A stretch of 64,000 nucleotides of DNA from Pedobacter roseus (GTDB lineage: Bacteria > Bacteroidota > Bacteroidia > Sphingobacteriales > Sphingobacteriaceae), in the NCBI RefSeq assembly GCF_014395225.1, contig NZ_CP060723.1:6014001-6078000 (forward strand). Direction: 5' to 3'. Positions 24,708-34,335 of the stretch are shown here, piece after piece. A model generated the notes under the pieces. That model ran no database searches. It was not told the DNA's origin and worked only from the letters and a program-made list of their open reading frames with translations. Numbering within the stretch: the first letter of the stretch is position 1; each line of letters begins with the position of its first letter. Made by a program: the position numbers and the translations under genes.

Positions 24708-26033
24708 TTAATTCGTTTTAGATCTAAATTCTATATTTAGAATATTATCTCTTTTCATATCGGTATCCAGGTAAACTATCCGTGTTTTATCGCCATAGTA
24801 AATGCAAAGCACAGCTGTATTTGGTGGAACACTTCCTAAATTATCTGCCCGAAACAATAAAGTGTTTTTGCCTGGCTGCAAGGTTAAATAAAACCGCTTG
24901 GATGTTTTTTTAACAGCGATTTTTTGATGAATCCATTCGTCGTTAAGTTTTAAAGATACACTATCTCCATCTTCTACCTGGCCGTCCCAAATTTCAAGTT
25001 CTATCTGCTTGTTTTCAACCTGCATATTTGCAATAACATCGGTATTTCTGTCTATGGTTTTTTCCGGAGCAATTTTTTTCTTTTGTATTTCTACAGGTTT
25101 ACTGCTTAAGGGGTTATTACCTGATGAGGGAGGTTTTGAATATGCGCTGTAAAACTTAGCCACCAGAAAAGTTGCAAAAGCGTTTGAGCGGTCTGAAAAA
25201 TCAAAACTATACATATTTTCGCTTGTTTTAACAATCAAATTTCCAGTATTTGGCGGCTTTCGACCATAATTATCTGCGAAAAGTGCAAACGTATTCATTC
25301 CTGTATCCAAATGTAACTCATGGCTAAATTTTTTCTCATCAATGGCATGTTTGTTTAAAATTATCCTGCCATTTTGAATCAGTGTTATGGTGTCTGCATC
25401 GATAAGCTCTTCATCCTGTATAGCCAGGGTAACAACGCTGTCTTTTGTGGTAATTGGATCGTAAATGCCATAATAAATATTATTCTTCCCGGTAGGAGCC
25501 ACTATCCTGGGGATATGAGGATCTGTCCAGGGTGTTGAATTTGTTTTTATTAAGGTAATCTTTTCGCGGTATAAAAGATCTCTCATATTTACCTTTGAGC
25601 TTTCGTAAATTTCATCACCCTCATCTAAACCCCGCATAAAAAGCCCAAAGTTATCGATCCACATCCGTTGCAAACTCAATTGTGCTTGTCCGGTTTTGGA
25701 TTTACTCAGCGTAAGTACGCCATTTAGGTAGGGCATCCACTGTTTAATTTTGAAAGGGGTTTCTGTTATCGGATACTTATTTCGACCAATGCCCAGTTGG
25801 GTACTGTTTTTTTGAACAAGCAAGAGCTCATAACTAAATATAAAATCACCGTTTGTAATTTTTAAGTTGGCCGGATAAAGCATCTTTTCAGTTGCTTTGC
25901 CAATATTTAATTGCATATTAATTGGTAAAGCTGTGGGATAAGGACGATACTTAAAATCCCAGGTACCCGTAAAGTTCTGAGCTTTTGCTCCGGTCAAAAT
26001 CATGAGTAAAAAAATTCCTAAAAGAAAACGCAT
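24708..26033 (-). CDS. Exported protein of unknown function
   Basis: The product has 441 residues with a signal peptide ending GAKAQ. The first 100 residues resemble a small beta-sandwich (FTGTWDFKYRPYPTALPINMQLNIGKA). Two similar stretches, TDADTITLIQNGRIILNKH with AIDEKKFSHELHLDTGMNTFALFADNYGRKPPNTGNLIV and the later EDGDSVSLKLNDEWIHQKIAVKKTSKRFYLTLQPGKNTLLFRADNLGSVPPNTAVLCI, form an internal repeat of about 60 residues (about 210-275 and 355-415). The second and third parts look like duplicated beta domains. The function is unknown; it is predicted to be secreted or surface-exposed. Confidence 0.72.
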   Translation of the reverse strand: MRFLLGIFLLMILTGAKAQNFTGTWDFKYRPYPTALPINMQLNIGKATEKMLYPANLKITNGDFIFSYELLLVQKNSTQLGIGRNKYPITETPFKIKQWMPYLNGVLTLSKSKTGQAQLSLQRMWIDNFGLFMRGLDEGDEIYESSKVNMRDLLYREKITLIKTNSTPWTDPHIPRIVAPTGKNNIYYGIYDPITTKDSVVTLAIQDEELIDADTITLIQNGRIILNKHAIDEKKFSHELHLDTGMNTFALFADNYGRKPPNTGNLIVKTSENMYSFDFSDRSNAFATFLVAKFYSAYSKPPSSGNNPLSSKPVEIQKKKIAPEKTIDRNTDVIANMQVENKQIELEIWDGQVEDGDSVSLKLNDEWIHQKIAVKKTSKRFYLTLQPGKNTLLFRADNLGSVPPNTAVLCIYYGDKTRIVYLDTDMKRDNILNIEFRSKTN

Positions 26034-26168
26034 ACGATTTTCAATTGAATTAAAACTTAAAGATAGCCTACAACTTCTTTTTTTAAGGATTAATTTAAAG
26101 TTAAATTATCTGCTTTGTCCATTTTCTATTAATTTAGCGCCACACAGATAAAACCGGTTTATCTTTTT

Positions 26169-26879
26169 ATGAAAAAAATATTATTATCTGCCGCGATGCT
26201 TCTCATCATGGCATCAGGAAAGCTATATGCACAAACCCAATACCAGAATTCGGGTTGGTTTATGTTTTTAAACAATACTAAATTTAACGATAAATGGGGA
26301 TTACAGTTCGATCTTCAGGTCCGTTCTGCCGATGATTGGGGTTATGTGCGCAATACTTTGGTAAGGCCTGCGCTGCAATATTTTATTAATGATAAAAGTA
26401 ATGTTGCTTTGGGTTATTTATGGCAAACCACGCAGCAAAGGTTAATCGGTTCGAATAATATTTCTTTAAATGAGCACCGCATTTTTGAGCAATATATCTA
26501 CAACCATAAAATTAGTTCGGTATTTGCCAGTCACAGGTTTAGGCTGGAACAGCGTTTTATCGAAAGGTTAAATAATGAAAACCTTTTTTCGCAAAGGTTC
26601 CGCTATTTTTTCAGGTTGATCCAGCCGCTACAAAAAACACAGCCTGCTTTTACCAAAGGCGCGTTTGTGGCCTTGCAGAATGAGATTTTTTTAAATCTTC
26701 AGAACAAAAGCGAACTTAACAATAGTGTGTTTGACCAAAACAGAGCCTATCTTGCTGTGGGATACCGCTTTTCGAAAAAGTTTGATCTTGAAGCTGGCTA
26801 TATGAACCAGGCTTCTCATGGAATAAGCAACAATACGATTAATAACATTATCCAATTGGCAGTTTATACGAGGTTTTAA
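26169..26879 (+). CDS. DUF2490 domain protein
   Basis: This 236-residue protein has a signal peptide ending LYAQ and is predicted to be an outer-membrane beta-barrel. The core WGLQFDLQVRSADDWGYVRNTLVRPALQYF and LSLNEHRIFEQ with HRFRLEQRFIERL is DUF2490. Members are common in Bacteroidota and have no established role. The downstream exported gene starts 85 bases later on the same strand. Confidence 0.85.
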   Translation: MKKILLSAAMLLIMASGKLYAQTQYQNSGWFMFLNNTKFNDKWGLQFDLQVRSADDWGYVRNTLVRPALQYFINDKSNVALGYLWQTTQQRLIGSNNISLNEHRIFEQYIYNHKISSVFASHRFRLEQRFIERLNNENLFSQRFRYFFRLIQPLQKTQPAFTKGAFVALQNEIFLNLQNKSELNNSVFDQNRAYLAVGYRFSKKFDLEAGYMNQASHGISNNTINNIIQLAVYTRF

Positions 26880-26964
26880 TGATTTAAAGTCATTTTTTGT
26901 ATCATAAAGCCTGGCAAATGTTAAAGATGTTGTAAATGACTGGTCTTTTTGCTCAATTTGCCGC

Positions 26965-27855
26965 GTGAAAAAAATTACCATTCTATTTTTAGCACTCTTG
27001 TTTGGCAAGCGGATGCAGGCACAAGAGGTTCAAAGCTCAACAACAGACCATACACCAACTTCGAAAAGCTTATTTAACCCTGAGCAAAAAAGAAATTTTT
27101 CGCGTAAGGGCGATTTCTTTTTTCACTGGGGTTATAATAGCTCCTGGTATGGTAAAAGCGATATCAGGTTTCAGGGGCCGAATTATGATTTTACACTAAA
27201 AGACGTGGTTGCGCATGATAGGCAATCAAAATTAAGCTGGGATTATTTAAACCCGGGATTGATCACCGTGCCACAGTATAATATCCGTGTAGGATATTTT
27301 ATCAAAGATAATTACAGTATCTCTATCGGTTGGGACCACATGAAATATGTGATGGATATTCCACAAACTGTTGCCATTACCGGACATATCGGGCCTAATA
27401 TTACCCCTGAGAATAAGGCTACCGGAGCATTGGCAGGTGATTATAACGGTCAAAGTATAAATGTTAAAGAAAACATGCTTACTTACGAGCATACAGATGG
27501 CTTTAACTATGCGAATATTGAGGTGGAGCGTTATGATGATATCTGGGTAGCACCAAGTGGAAATACTTCGTTAACTTTAGAAACTGGTTTAGGCGGCGGA
27601 ATTATGGTTCCACGTTCTGATGTACGTTTATTTGGCCTAGGCAGAAATAACCACTGGAACATTTCTGGTTATGGCGTTTCGGCTAAAATCGGACTTAAGT
27701 TTTATGTTTGGAAAAACGTGTACCTGCAAAATACCACTAAATTTGGTACAACCAATTTAACCAACGTACATACCACTGGCTGGGATGAATACGACAAAGC
27801 CAGCCAAAAAATTAACTACATTGAAAATATGTGGTTAATCGGGGTTCAGTTTTAA
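26965..27855 (+). CDS. Predicted outer-membrane protein of unknown function
   Basis: The product has 296 residues, starts at GTG 26965, and has a signal peptide ending MQAQE. The body is rich in aromatic and amphipathic strands (WGYNSSWYGKSDIRF, IRVGYFIKDNYSISIGWDHMKYVMD, KIGLKFYVWKNVYLQNTTKFGTTN), and the chain ends with MWLIGVQF, all consistent with a barrel. I do not recognise a named family. A strong terminator at 27865-27888 follows at once, so the DUF2490 gene and this gene may form one transcription unit. Confidence 0.7.
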   Translation: MKKITILFLALLFGKRMQAQEVQSSTTDHTPTSKSLFNPEQKRNFSRKGDFFFHWGYNSSWYGKSDIRFQGPNYDFTLKDVVAHDRQSKLSWDYLNPGLITVPQYNIRVGYFIKDNYSISIGWDHMKYVMDIPQTVAITGHIGPNITPENKATGALAGDYNGQSINVKENMLTYEHTDGFNYANIEVERYDDIWVAPSGNTSLTLETGLGGGIMVPRSDVRLFGLGRNNHWNISGYGVSAKIGLKFYVWKNVYLQNTTKFGTTNLTNVHTTGWDEYDKASQKINYIENMWLIGVQF

Positions 27856-27864
27856 AAGGTATTG

Positions 27865-27888
27865 AAGGAGGCTTAAGCCTCCTTTTTT
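27865..27888 (+). terminator. Terminator after the outer-membrane protein gene
   Basis: AAGGAGGCTT (27865-27874) pairs with AAGCCTCCTT (27875-27884) with little or no loop, followed by a T-run, ten bases after the stop codon at 27855. Confidence 0.75.
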
Positions 27889-28041
27889 GTTTTGGGGATA
27901 ATTGATTGCCACAGAAACATGGGAGACACAGAGAATGCTTTTTCAGCCAACAGCCGCCCCGATTTTTGTGGAAGCAATCTTTATAGCAAGGATCACTAAT
28001 ATGAAAGATTGCTTCACGCTAAACGCCTCACGCTAGTCCTT

Positions 28042-28491
28042 CTATTCCCTATCCAACAGCCTTCTGTGGTAATTAATCTGCCCCAAATGGTAGGTTAAAT
28101 GTGTGGTGAGGTGAACGAGGAAAAATTCAGTAGAAGTTTTTTCTTCAAATACCAGTATTGGATACTCGCCATCCAGCTGTTCATCGCTTACCCGATTTAA
28201 ACTATCGCTAACAACGGTTATGGTTTCTTCAATCATTTTGATCAGCTCTTGTTTCGAGATATCTTTTAAGGAAAATTCGAGTTCGCGGTTACGTATATAG
28301 TTTGTGCCGCCCAAAGTTGCACCAATGTAGGTATTCAAGTTCCCGATGAGGTGGAGGCAAAGGTTCCCGGCTGAATTTGCAATATCGCGATCTATCCGCC
28401 AAAGATTTGTCTCGTTTTGGTAAGCATCGATTTCGGATCTCAGCCTGTTGAGATCCCGGTTAAAAAGTTTTTTCAGTGTTTCGGTAAGCAT
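28042..28491 (-). CDS. DinB family protein
   Basis: From ATG 28491 the product is 149 residues; a TTG at 28500 in frame is the alternative. The protein is a four-helix bundle of the DinB/DUF1572 superfamily. A histidine near LCLHLIGNLNTYIG and the HLTTHLTYHLGQINYHRR segment supply the three-histidine metal site expected for this fold. Members are metal-dependent proteins of mostly unknown substrate; thiol transfer (bacillithiol or mycothiol) is known for some relatives. It follows an exported gene on the same strand with about 10 bases between them. Confidence 0.88.
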   Translation of the reverse strand: MLTETLKKLFNRDLNRLRSEIDAYQNETNLWRIDRDIANSAGNLCLHLIGNLNTYIGATLGGTNYIRNRELEFSLKDISKQELIKMIEETITVVSDSLNRVSDEQLDGEYPILVFEEKTSTEFFLVHLTTHLTYHLGQINYHRRLLDRE

Positions 28492-28500
28492 CTGTTGCAA

Positions 28501-29265
28501 CTAAGGAGCGATTTTTTTCGCAGGTTGTGATAATATTTCTTTTCCAGCTTTGCTGATCACCAATTGAGCTGTTGGCGTACCTTTTTCGCCCATTACGGTA
28601 ATGAAACAGGTATATAAAAAATCGCCGCTTTTAAACTGGTAATTATGGTTTCCGCCACTACCATCAGGTGTAAATTTGCCATTTGTTAAAATTAATTTGG
28701 GCTTATCGCTCATTTTACTTTTTATCGGCCATGAGGCATAGCGGTAGTTGTTACTACCAAGGTCATCAATCCTGATCCGGTACTGGGCTGTTTCGAAAAT
28801 AAGAACCGGTTGTGCAAAATTGCTGATTGAGGGGTGAAGGCTGCTTTTATCAACATTTATCAATCTGGCCTGTTCTTTGGCCTCCAACCTCGATTGATGG
28901 TTAACGGCGATTAATTTACCATCCGTATCAAGCCATAATTCGCCGTTTAATAACATAATGCCGCGCCAGCCAACATCATTCCAATCGGCTTCTACCTTAG
29001 AGCTAACAATCTTTTTGGTTAAATTATCATCAAAAACTTCTTTGTACCGCTTTACAAATTCCTGTTTATTTTTAATAGGTGGAATAGGGTAGGTCCGGTT
29101 TAAAGGGTACCTGATTTTGCTACTCAGCTTTTCTATGTTTCCACTTTTAACAGCATTGATAAAACCGGTAACCACGGGGCGGTATTTTTTATCGAGCGTT
29201 TGTTCCTGCGCATAGGCGAAGTTGATCATGCTGATCAATAAAACAGCTAGTATTATTTTTTTCAT
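28501..29265 (-). CDS. Exported protein of unknown function, NTF2-like N-terminal part
   Basis: From ATG 29265 the product is 254 residues with a signal peptide ending AYAQE. The first 100 residues (PVVTGFINAVKSGNIEKLSSKIRYPL, KNKQEFVKRYKEVFDDNLTKKI, WRGIMLLNGELWLDTDGKLIAVN) resemble an NTF2-like domain. The rest (about residues 130-250) looks like a beta-sheet domain of unknown type. It is upstream of dinB on the same strand and probably co-transcribed. No function can be assigned. Confidence 0.7.
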   Translation of the reverse strand: MKKIILAVLLISMINFAYAQEQTLDKKYRPVVTGFINAVKSGNIEKLSSKIRYPLNRTYPIPPIKNKQEFVKRYKEVFDDNLTKKIVSSKVEADWNDVGWRGIMLLNGELWLDTDGKLIAVNHQSRLEAKEQARLINVDKSSLHPSISNFAQPVLIFETAQYRIRIDDLGSNNYRYASWPIKSKMSDKPKLILTNGKFTPDGSGGNHNYQFKSGDFLYTCFITVMGEKGTPTAQLVISKAGKEILSQPAKKIAP

Positions 29266-29384
29266 GGAGAAGGTATAGGTAAACGAAGATAATTGTTTCA
29301 AAGCAAAAACAGATCGATATGTTTTTTGTGTGCTAAAGAAAACATTTTTTTTGGAGCGCAGGGTTTGTGCATCACATAATGTTT

Positions 29385-29600
29385 CTTCCCGTTTTACGCT
29401 TGTACGCTTCGCTTCCTAGTTCCTCGGTCGCTGCAGGGTACCGCTTCAACCGGGGCTAGGTGGGCAAAGCAGTCATTCATTTTTAGGGTTTGCAGGGTTC
29501 AGAAACCATTGTTACTAAACCCGATAGGAATGGAAAGCCCGGAAGCCCGATTCTTCATCGGGATGAGGACTTGAAATGATAGCGGAACGGACATTAATAA
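29385..29600. repeat. Dispersed long intergenic repeat, copy A
   Basis: The segment starts CTTCCCGTTTTACGCTTG and contains TACCGCTTCAACCGGGGCTA. It is about 80 percent like the segment at 48082-48245 over about 150 bases by eye. It lies in a 443-base gene-free spacer (29266-29708) between two minus-strand genes. It also contains CCCGATTCTTCATCGGG (about 29548-29564), a small hairpin. No frame of note is present. Confidence 0.65.
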
Positions 29601-29652
29601 TTGCACTGAACCTACTTTTCAAATCACGCTTATAAGCTAAAGGGATATTAAA

Positions 29653-29690
29653 AAAAAGAACGCCCCGAATTTCTCCGGGGCGTTCTTTTT
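29653..29690 (-). terminator. Strong terminator of the head-GIN gene
   Basis: GAACGCCCCG (29658-29667) pairs perfectly with CGGGGCGTTC (29676-29685), and the flanking A and T runs extend the stem. On the minus strand it follows the head-GIN stop at 29709. Confidence 0.8.
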
Positions 29691-29708
29691 ATGATGATGA
29701 ATCTGATT

Positions 29709-30440
29709 TTACATTTTTCTTACGCCACCCGAACCGATCACGGTTTTATCAACAGTTGGGTTGCCAGAATAATTTACGTTACCTGATCCGCTGATTACAG
29801 CCCTGATACTTTCGCTAACGGCAATATTTACGGTTCCTGATCCACTAATGGTACTGGTTAATGTTTTTGTTGAAAAAGATTTACCAGAAAATGTACCTGA
29901 ACTGCTGATGACCACTTTGGCACGATCGGCACCGCCAGTGATGTTTATGGCACCTGAACCACTAATTACACCATTATAATCGTCTACATCGGCTGTTAAT
30001 TTAATATTACCAGAACCGCTTATGGTTGTAGTTAGGCTACCTGTACTGATTTTTCCGTTAACTGTTAAGTTACCAGATCCACTTACGGTTAAGCTGGCTA
30101 ATTCTTTTGCCGTTACGTAAGCTGTAATTTTTTTGCCTTCGTATTTTCTAGACCAGCTGGTGATGCTGTTTTGCGGACGGATGACCAAAACATTGCCTTT
30201 TACTTCAGTAACGATTGAAGCTATTGCCTCTGCATCGCCTTCTAAACGGCAACTCTCGGTATTACCCAAGGTTACAATTACATTAATAGGCCCTGCTGAA
30301 GCAACACCGTTGAAATTTTTTACATTACGTTCGTCGTTCTTTTTGCTTGCAGCGTGGATAGTAGTGCCGTCTTTTGCAATTGCCTTAATGCCAGCGGTAA
30401 GTGTTAATGATGCTAATAATATTGCAAATACTTTTTTCAT
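29709..30440 (-). CDS. Head-GIN (DUF2807) exported protein
   Basis: This 243-residue protein has a signal peptide (residues 1-22). The VKNFNGVASAGPINVIVTLGN opening and the run of GSGN/SGSG repeats (VSGSGNLTVNG, ISGSGNIKLTA, ISGSGAINITG, ISGSGTVNIAV, ISGSGNVNYSG) are the beta-solenoid of the head-GIN/DUF2807 family. Members are periplasmic or surface proteins, and some have been reported to act as autotransporter-like adhesins; that is not shown here. A strong terminator follows the stop. Confidence 0.9.
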   Translation of the reverse strand: MKKVFAILLASLTLTAGIKAIAKDGTTIHAASKKNDERNVKNFNGVASAGPINVIVTLGNTESCRLEGDAEAIASIVTEVKGNVLVIRPQNSITSWSRKYEGKKITAYVTAKELASLTVSGSGNLTVNGKISTGSLTTTISGSGNIKLTADVDDYNGVISGSGAINITGGADRAKVVISSSGTFSGKSFSTKTLTSTISGSGTVNIAVSESIRAVISGSGNVNYSGNPTVDKTVIGSGGVRKM

Positions 30441-30596
30441 GGTGATAGATTTTATTTTTTAGATGAATAATGAGCTTTTCTTATAAGACGGTTGTTTTTC
30501 GGAAAAGTTGCACAAGTTGAAAATTATCGTTGCTGGCCGACTTACGAAGTTAGCCGAGCTATGGGCCCTAGGGAACTTCGTAAGTCTGGACAGAGA

Positions 30597-32248
30597 TTAC
30601 CCTTTCTTTAGGTTAATATAAAAAAGCGGATCATGTTTAAAATTATCAGCATTTACAGTGGCATCAACTTTAATAGTTTTCCAATCGTTTGTTGGCTTTA
30701 TTAAAGTATAGGCGCCGGTTTTTAGGGTTACGCGTACTGGCATATCGAAACCTTTAACATCGGTTACCCAACGGTAAGATAAGCTGCCTTTATCGATTTT
30801 ATATTCCAGAACCGGTATTTTGGTATAACGTAAATACTGATCAAAAATCTTATCTAATTTTAAGCCACTCTGTTTGGCAATGTAATTTTCGATCTGTGCG
30901 GTGGTTACCGTTTGGTGATAAAAAGTTTTATTCAATCCGCGAAGGATCTGCCTGAATTTCTCGTCGTTATTAATGAGCTGACGGATGATGCTGATCAGAT
31001 TTGCGCCTTTAGGGTACATATCGCCTGAACCTTCTTTGTTTACACCATAAGGACCAATTACAGGGATATCATTGCGGATGATTTTCTGTAATCCGATTAC
31101 ATACTCATCAGCAGCTGCTTTGTTCTCGGTGCATTCGGTAAATAATACTTCAGAGTAATTGGTAAAACCTTCATGCACCCACATATCGCCAATATCTTTT
31201 GAAGTGATGTTATTGCCAAACCATTCGTGTCCACTTTCGTGGATGGTAATGAAATCCCATTTTAAACCATGGCCGGTGCCGCTTAAATCCCTGCCTAAAT
31301 AACCTTGTTTAAACTGGTTACCATAAGCAACGGCACTTTGATGCTCCATTCCTAAATGCGGCGCTTCAACCAGTTTGTAGCCATCTTTATACCAGGGGTA
31401 AGGACCGAACCAATACTCGAAACATTTTAGCATGGGTTTAACATCGGCATCCCAATGCGGGCGGGCTTTGGCACTATCGGTTTGTAAAGCCCAGTAATCG
31501 ATGCTGAGTTTGCCGTTTTCGCCGTCATAACTATCCTGCCAATGGGCATATTTACCGATGTAAAAAGTTACATCGTAGTTATTGATGGGGTTGCTCACAA
31601 ACCAGTTATATTGTTTGTAACCACCGGCCTGATCAACAGTGTTTCTTAATCTTCCGTTTGATATTTCCTGCAAAGTATTTGGTATGCTGATGCTGATCAA
31701 CATGCTGTCTACCTCATCGCTCTGGTGATCTTTATTCGGCCACCATACACTAGCGCCAAGCCCCTGACAGGCTACAGAAACAAACGGATTGCCAGCAGCA
31801 TCTTTTTTGAAAATAAAGCCACCATCCCAGGGGGAGTTTTAGCCACGGTCGGGTTACCTGAGTAAAAAACTGTGAATTTATCTTTACTTCCTTTTTTAAC
31901 TGCTTTAGGGAAAGTTACAAAAACAGCATTATATTCCCTTGTGAAAGGTAAATCAATGCCCTTGTACACTACTTTTTCTACTTTGAGGTTATCGAAAAGA
32001 TCGAACTGTAGTTTATTAAAATCCTGTGTAGCTGTAAAAGCAAATTCGTTGCTTCCGGCGATGGATTTCTGATCGATATCGATTTTTACGTCTAAATGGT
32101 AATAGTTAATGTCGTAGCAGGTACGCAAAGGGCTAAGTGTTCCACGGAGGCTATCGGCCCTGTAGTTTACCTGGTTTTTGCCCAGCATCTGCGCCTGTGC
32201 AGCAGGAATACTGAAAGCAAGCGCGAAAAGGATAAATAGTTTTTTCAT
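30597..32248 (-). pseudogene. M1 family metallopeptidase disrupted by a frameshift
   Basis: This is a large M1 aminopeptidase in two frames. The N-terminal frame (32248-31772) gives a signal peptide ending AQAQ and the first beta-domain. The C-terminal frame (30597-31703) contains the zinc motif HESGHEWFGN and the downstream glutamate of MWVHEGFTNYSE, with an N-terminal GMEHQSAVAYGN substrate-binding segment. The break is in a five-G run at 31830-31834: one more base would restore TPPWDGGFIFKKDAAGNPF, continuous with the second frame. It could be a true pseudogene or a sequencing error. The intact enzyme would trim peptides in the periplasm. Confidence 0.88.
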
Positions 32249-32272
32249 TTGTTTATTGGTTGACTAAGGCTT

Positions 32273-32361
32273 TCGGTTCGTGGAGACACGAACCGAGGCT
32301 TTGGGTTTTTTTTTGGATCGTTAAAAACGATTGGCTATTACGCGCTCGTTTGAAACGAGCG
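32273..32361. repeat. Two short palindromes between M1 and CocE genes
   Basis: TCGGTTCGTG (32273-32282) pairs with CACGAACCGA (32287-32296). CGCTCGTTT (32343-32351) pairs with AAACGAGCG (32353-32361) around a single G. Neither has a T-run on the strand of the flanking genes, so they look like REP-type repeats and not terminators. Confidence 0.55.
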
Positions 32362-32374
32362 TAGGCGATTAAAT

Positions 32375-34240
32375 TTATTTTATCACATCAACTTCGATAA
32401 AGCTATCGTTAAATACCGTTTGTGTGGCTTTAATGTAGTCTGCTTCTGTTGCTTTATAAGGATTTTCAACAAATTTTTGTGGGTTGCGCGCAAATAACGG
32501 GAATGCTGTACTCTGTACCTGGATCATAATCCTGTGTCCTTTTTTAAAGGTATGCAATACGTCCTGCAGTTGAAAGTTTACATCGGTTTTTTGATTGGCT
32601 ACCAAAGCTTCTGGTTTTTCAAAGCTGTTACGGAAACGGGCCGGCATTACTTCAGAACGCACCATTTGCCAGTAATTGCTCAGGGTAATGTTCTTGTTTG
32701 GCATATAAGGATTGTTCGGCTCATCGGCTGGATATACATCGATCAGTTTTACAATAAAATCGGCATCGGTACCGGTAGTGGCAATTTTAAGGTGCGACAT
32801 GATTTCGCCACCCAAAGTAATGTCGTTGTCCAATACATCGGTTTGGTACACCAATACATCAGGTCTTCTGCCAGCAAAACGCTGATCTTCGCTCATGTAA
32901 TTGTGCGGGGTAAAACCTAAGGTAGTGGTTAAATCTTCTGTATAGGGAACCGGCTTTAAAGGATCGCTGATGTAATTTACTGAGCCTGCAGCTGATGGGG
33001 CAGTCATGCTCAGTTTACCATCGGCACCCAGATATAATTTTTGTTTGCTGGCTTTTTCTGTTGGCCATTTTGTAAAGGTTTCCCATTGTTTTTTACCAGT
33101 ATCGAACATGTAAGCTTCTGGCAGGCCAGAGTTTTTATCTCCATTCCCCTTTAAGAAATGGTTAAAGAATTTAGCTTCGATTTCTTTTTGGTAAAAAGTG
33201 GCAATGCTATCGCCGAAATAAACATTGCTATGCATGGTGTGGCCAGTTTCGCGGCTCCATCTGCCATGTCCGAATGGCCCCATAACGATGGTGTTATAAG
33301 CATTAGGGTTTTTCTTTTCGATGGTTTTGTAAATGTTTAATGGTCCTGATAAATCTTCCGCATCGTACCAGCCCCCCACCAACATTACTGCTGGTTTAAC
33401 GGTGTTGTAGTGTTTTAATAGTCCTCGTTTTTGCCAAAACTCATCATAGTTTGGATGGTTAACGGTTTCCTGCCAGAAGAAATTATTTTTATAATATTTA
33501 TCGGCATTGGTTAAAGGGCCAAGGTCTAAAGCAAACTGATAGCCATCTTTTGTTTTTGGCAAAATCATTTGATTATTGTACCAGGCTTTTGAAGTGGTGT
33601 CGGTTTTCTGCACACCAAATACCGGGAAGGTAAAAAAGTAGCTTTGTAGAAATGATCCATTGTGGTGGAAATCATCAAAAAAGAAATCCGAAATCGGGGC
33701 CTGTGGCGACGATGCTTTTAGTGCAGGGTGATTGCTTAAAATTCCGGCTGCGGTGTAAAATCCGGGATAAGAAATACCCCACTGACCCACTTTACCATTA
33801 TTATTGGTTACATTTTTAACCAGCCAATCGATGGTGTCATACGTGTCAGAACCTTCATCAACATCCTTCTTCGATTTTTTATTGTCGATTACGGGTGTCA
33901 TATTGGTCCAGGTACCTTCGCTTTTCCAGCGGCCGCGTACATCCTGCATCACCACGATATAACCTTCTTTCATCATCAGTTCGGATGGGCCTAAACGTGC
34001 CGGAAATTTATCTTCGCCATAAGGGGCTACACTATAACAGGTACGTTGCATAATTATCGGATATTTTTTATCCTTTGAGGCATCTTTTGGGGTATAAATT
34101 GCCGTAAAAAGTTTGGTGCCATCACGCATGGGGATGTACACTTCTTTTTTGGTGTAATTTGTTTTTGGATATCCTGCATCGCTTTGCGCAAAAGCCGAAG
34201 AGGCGGAAAGCAGGATGATGATGAGTTTAAAGTATTTCAT
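32375..34240 (-). CDS. CocE/NonD family hydrolase, copy 1
   Basis: This 621-residue protein has a signal peptide ending FAQS. It has the X-Pro dipeptidyl-peptidase-like alpha/beta hydrolase domain with the nucleophile in GISYPGF (Ser157). An aspartate in GGWYDAEDLSGP and a histidine in GPFGHGRWSRETGHTM complete the expected triad. The C-terminal jelly-roll domain (about 400-621) is typical. Relatives act on acyl esters or peptides, such as alpha-amino acid esters; the real substrate is unknown. It is predicted periplasmic or secreted. The gene at 34336-36207 is a close tandem paralog. Confidence 0.92.
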   Translation of the reverse strand: MKYFKLIIILLSASSAFAQSDAGYPKTNYTKKEVYIPMRDGTKLFTAIYTPKDASKDKKYPIIMQRTCYSVAPYGEDKFPARLGPSELMMKEGYIVVMQDVRGRWKSEGTWTNMTPVIDNKKSKKDVDEGSDTYDTIDWLVKNVTNNNGKVGQWGISYPGFYTAAGILSNHPALKASSPQAPISDFFFDDFHHNGSFLQSYFFTFPVFGVQKTDTTSKAWYNNQMILPKTKDGYQFALDLGPLTNADKYYKNNFFWQETVNHPNYDEFWQKRGLLKHYNTVKPAVMLVGGWYDAEDLSGPLNIYKTIEKKNPNAYNTIVMGPFGHGRWSRETGHTMHSNVYFGDSIATFYQKEIEAKFFNHFLKGNGDKNSGLPEAYMFDTGKKQWETFTKWPTEKASKQKLYLGADGKLSMTAPSAAGSVNYISDPLKPVPYTEDLTTTLGFTPHNYMSEDQRFAGRRPDVLVYQTDVLDNDITLGGEIMSHLKIATTGTDADFIVKLIDVYPADEPNNPYMPNKNITLSNYWQMVRSEVMPARFRNSFEKPEALVANQKTDVNFQLQDVLHTFKKGHRIMIQVQSTAFPLFARNPQKFVENPYKATEADYIKATQTVFNDSFIEVDVIK

Positions 34241-34283
34241 TTTTTAAGAATAATAAGCTAAGAATTTGTTTTTAATGTTAGGC

Positions 34284-34310
34284 GTCATTCCCAATCAAGT
34301 TGGGAATGAC
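34284..34310. repeat. Palindrome between tandem CocE genes
   Basis: GTCATTCCCAA (34284-34294) pairs perfectly with TTGGGAATGAC (34300-34310) around TCAAG. The same stem (TTCCCAATCGAGTTGGGAA, followed by TGAC) occurs at 22334-22355. Confidence 0.6.
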
Positions 34311-34335
34311 GAACCGCATAACGACGCTGAACATT

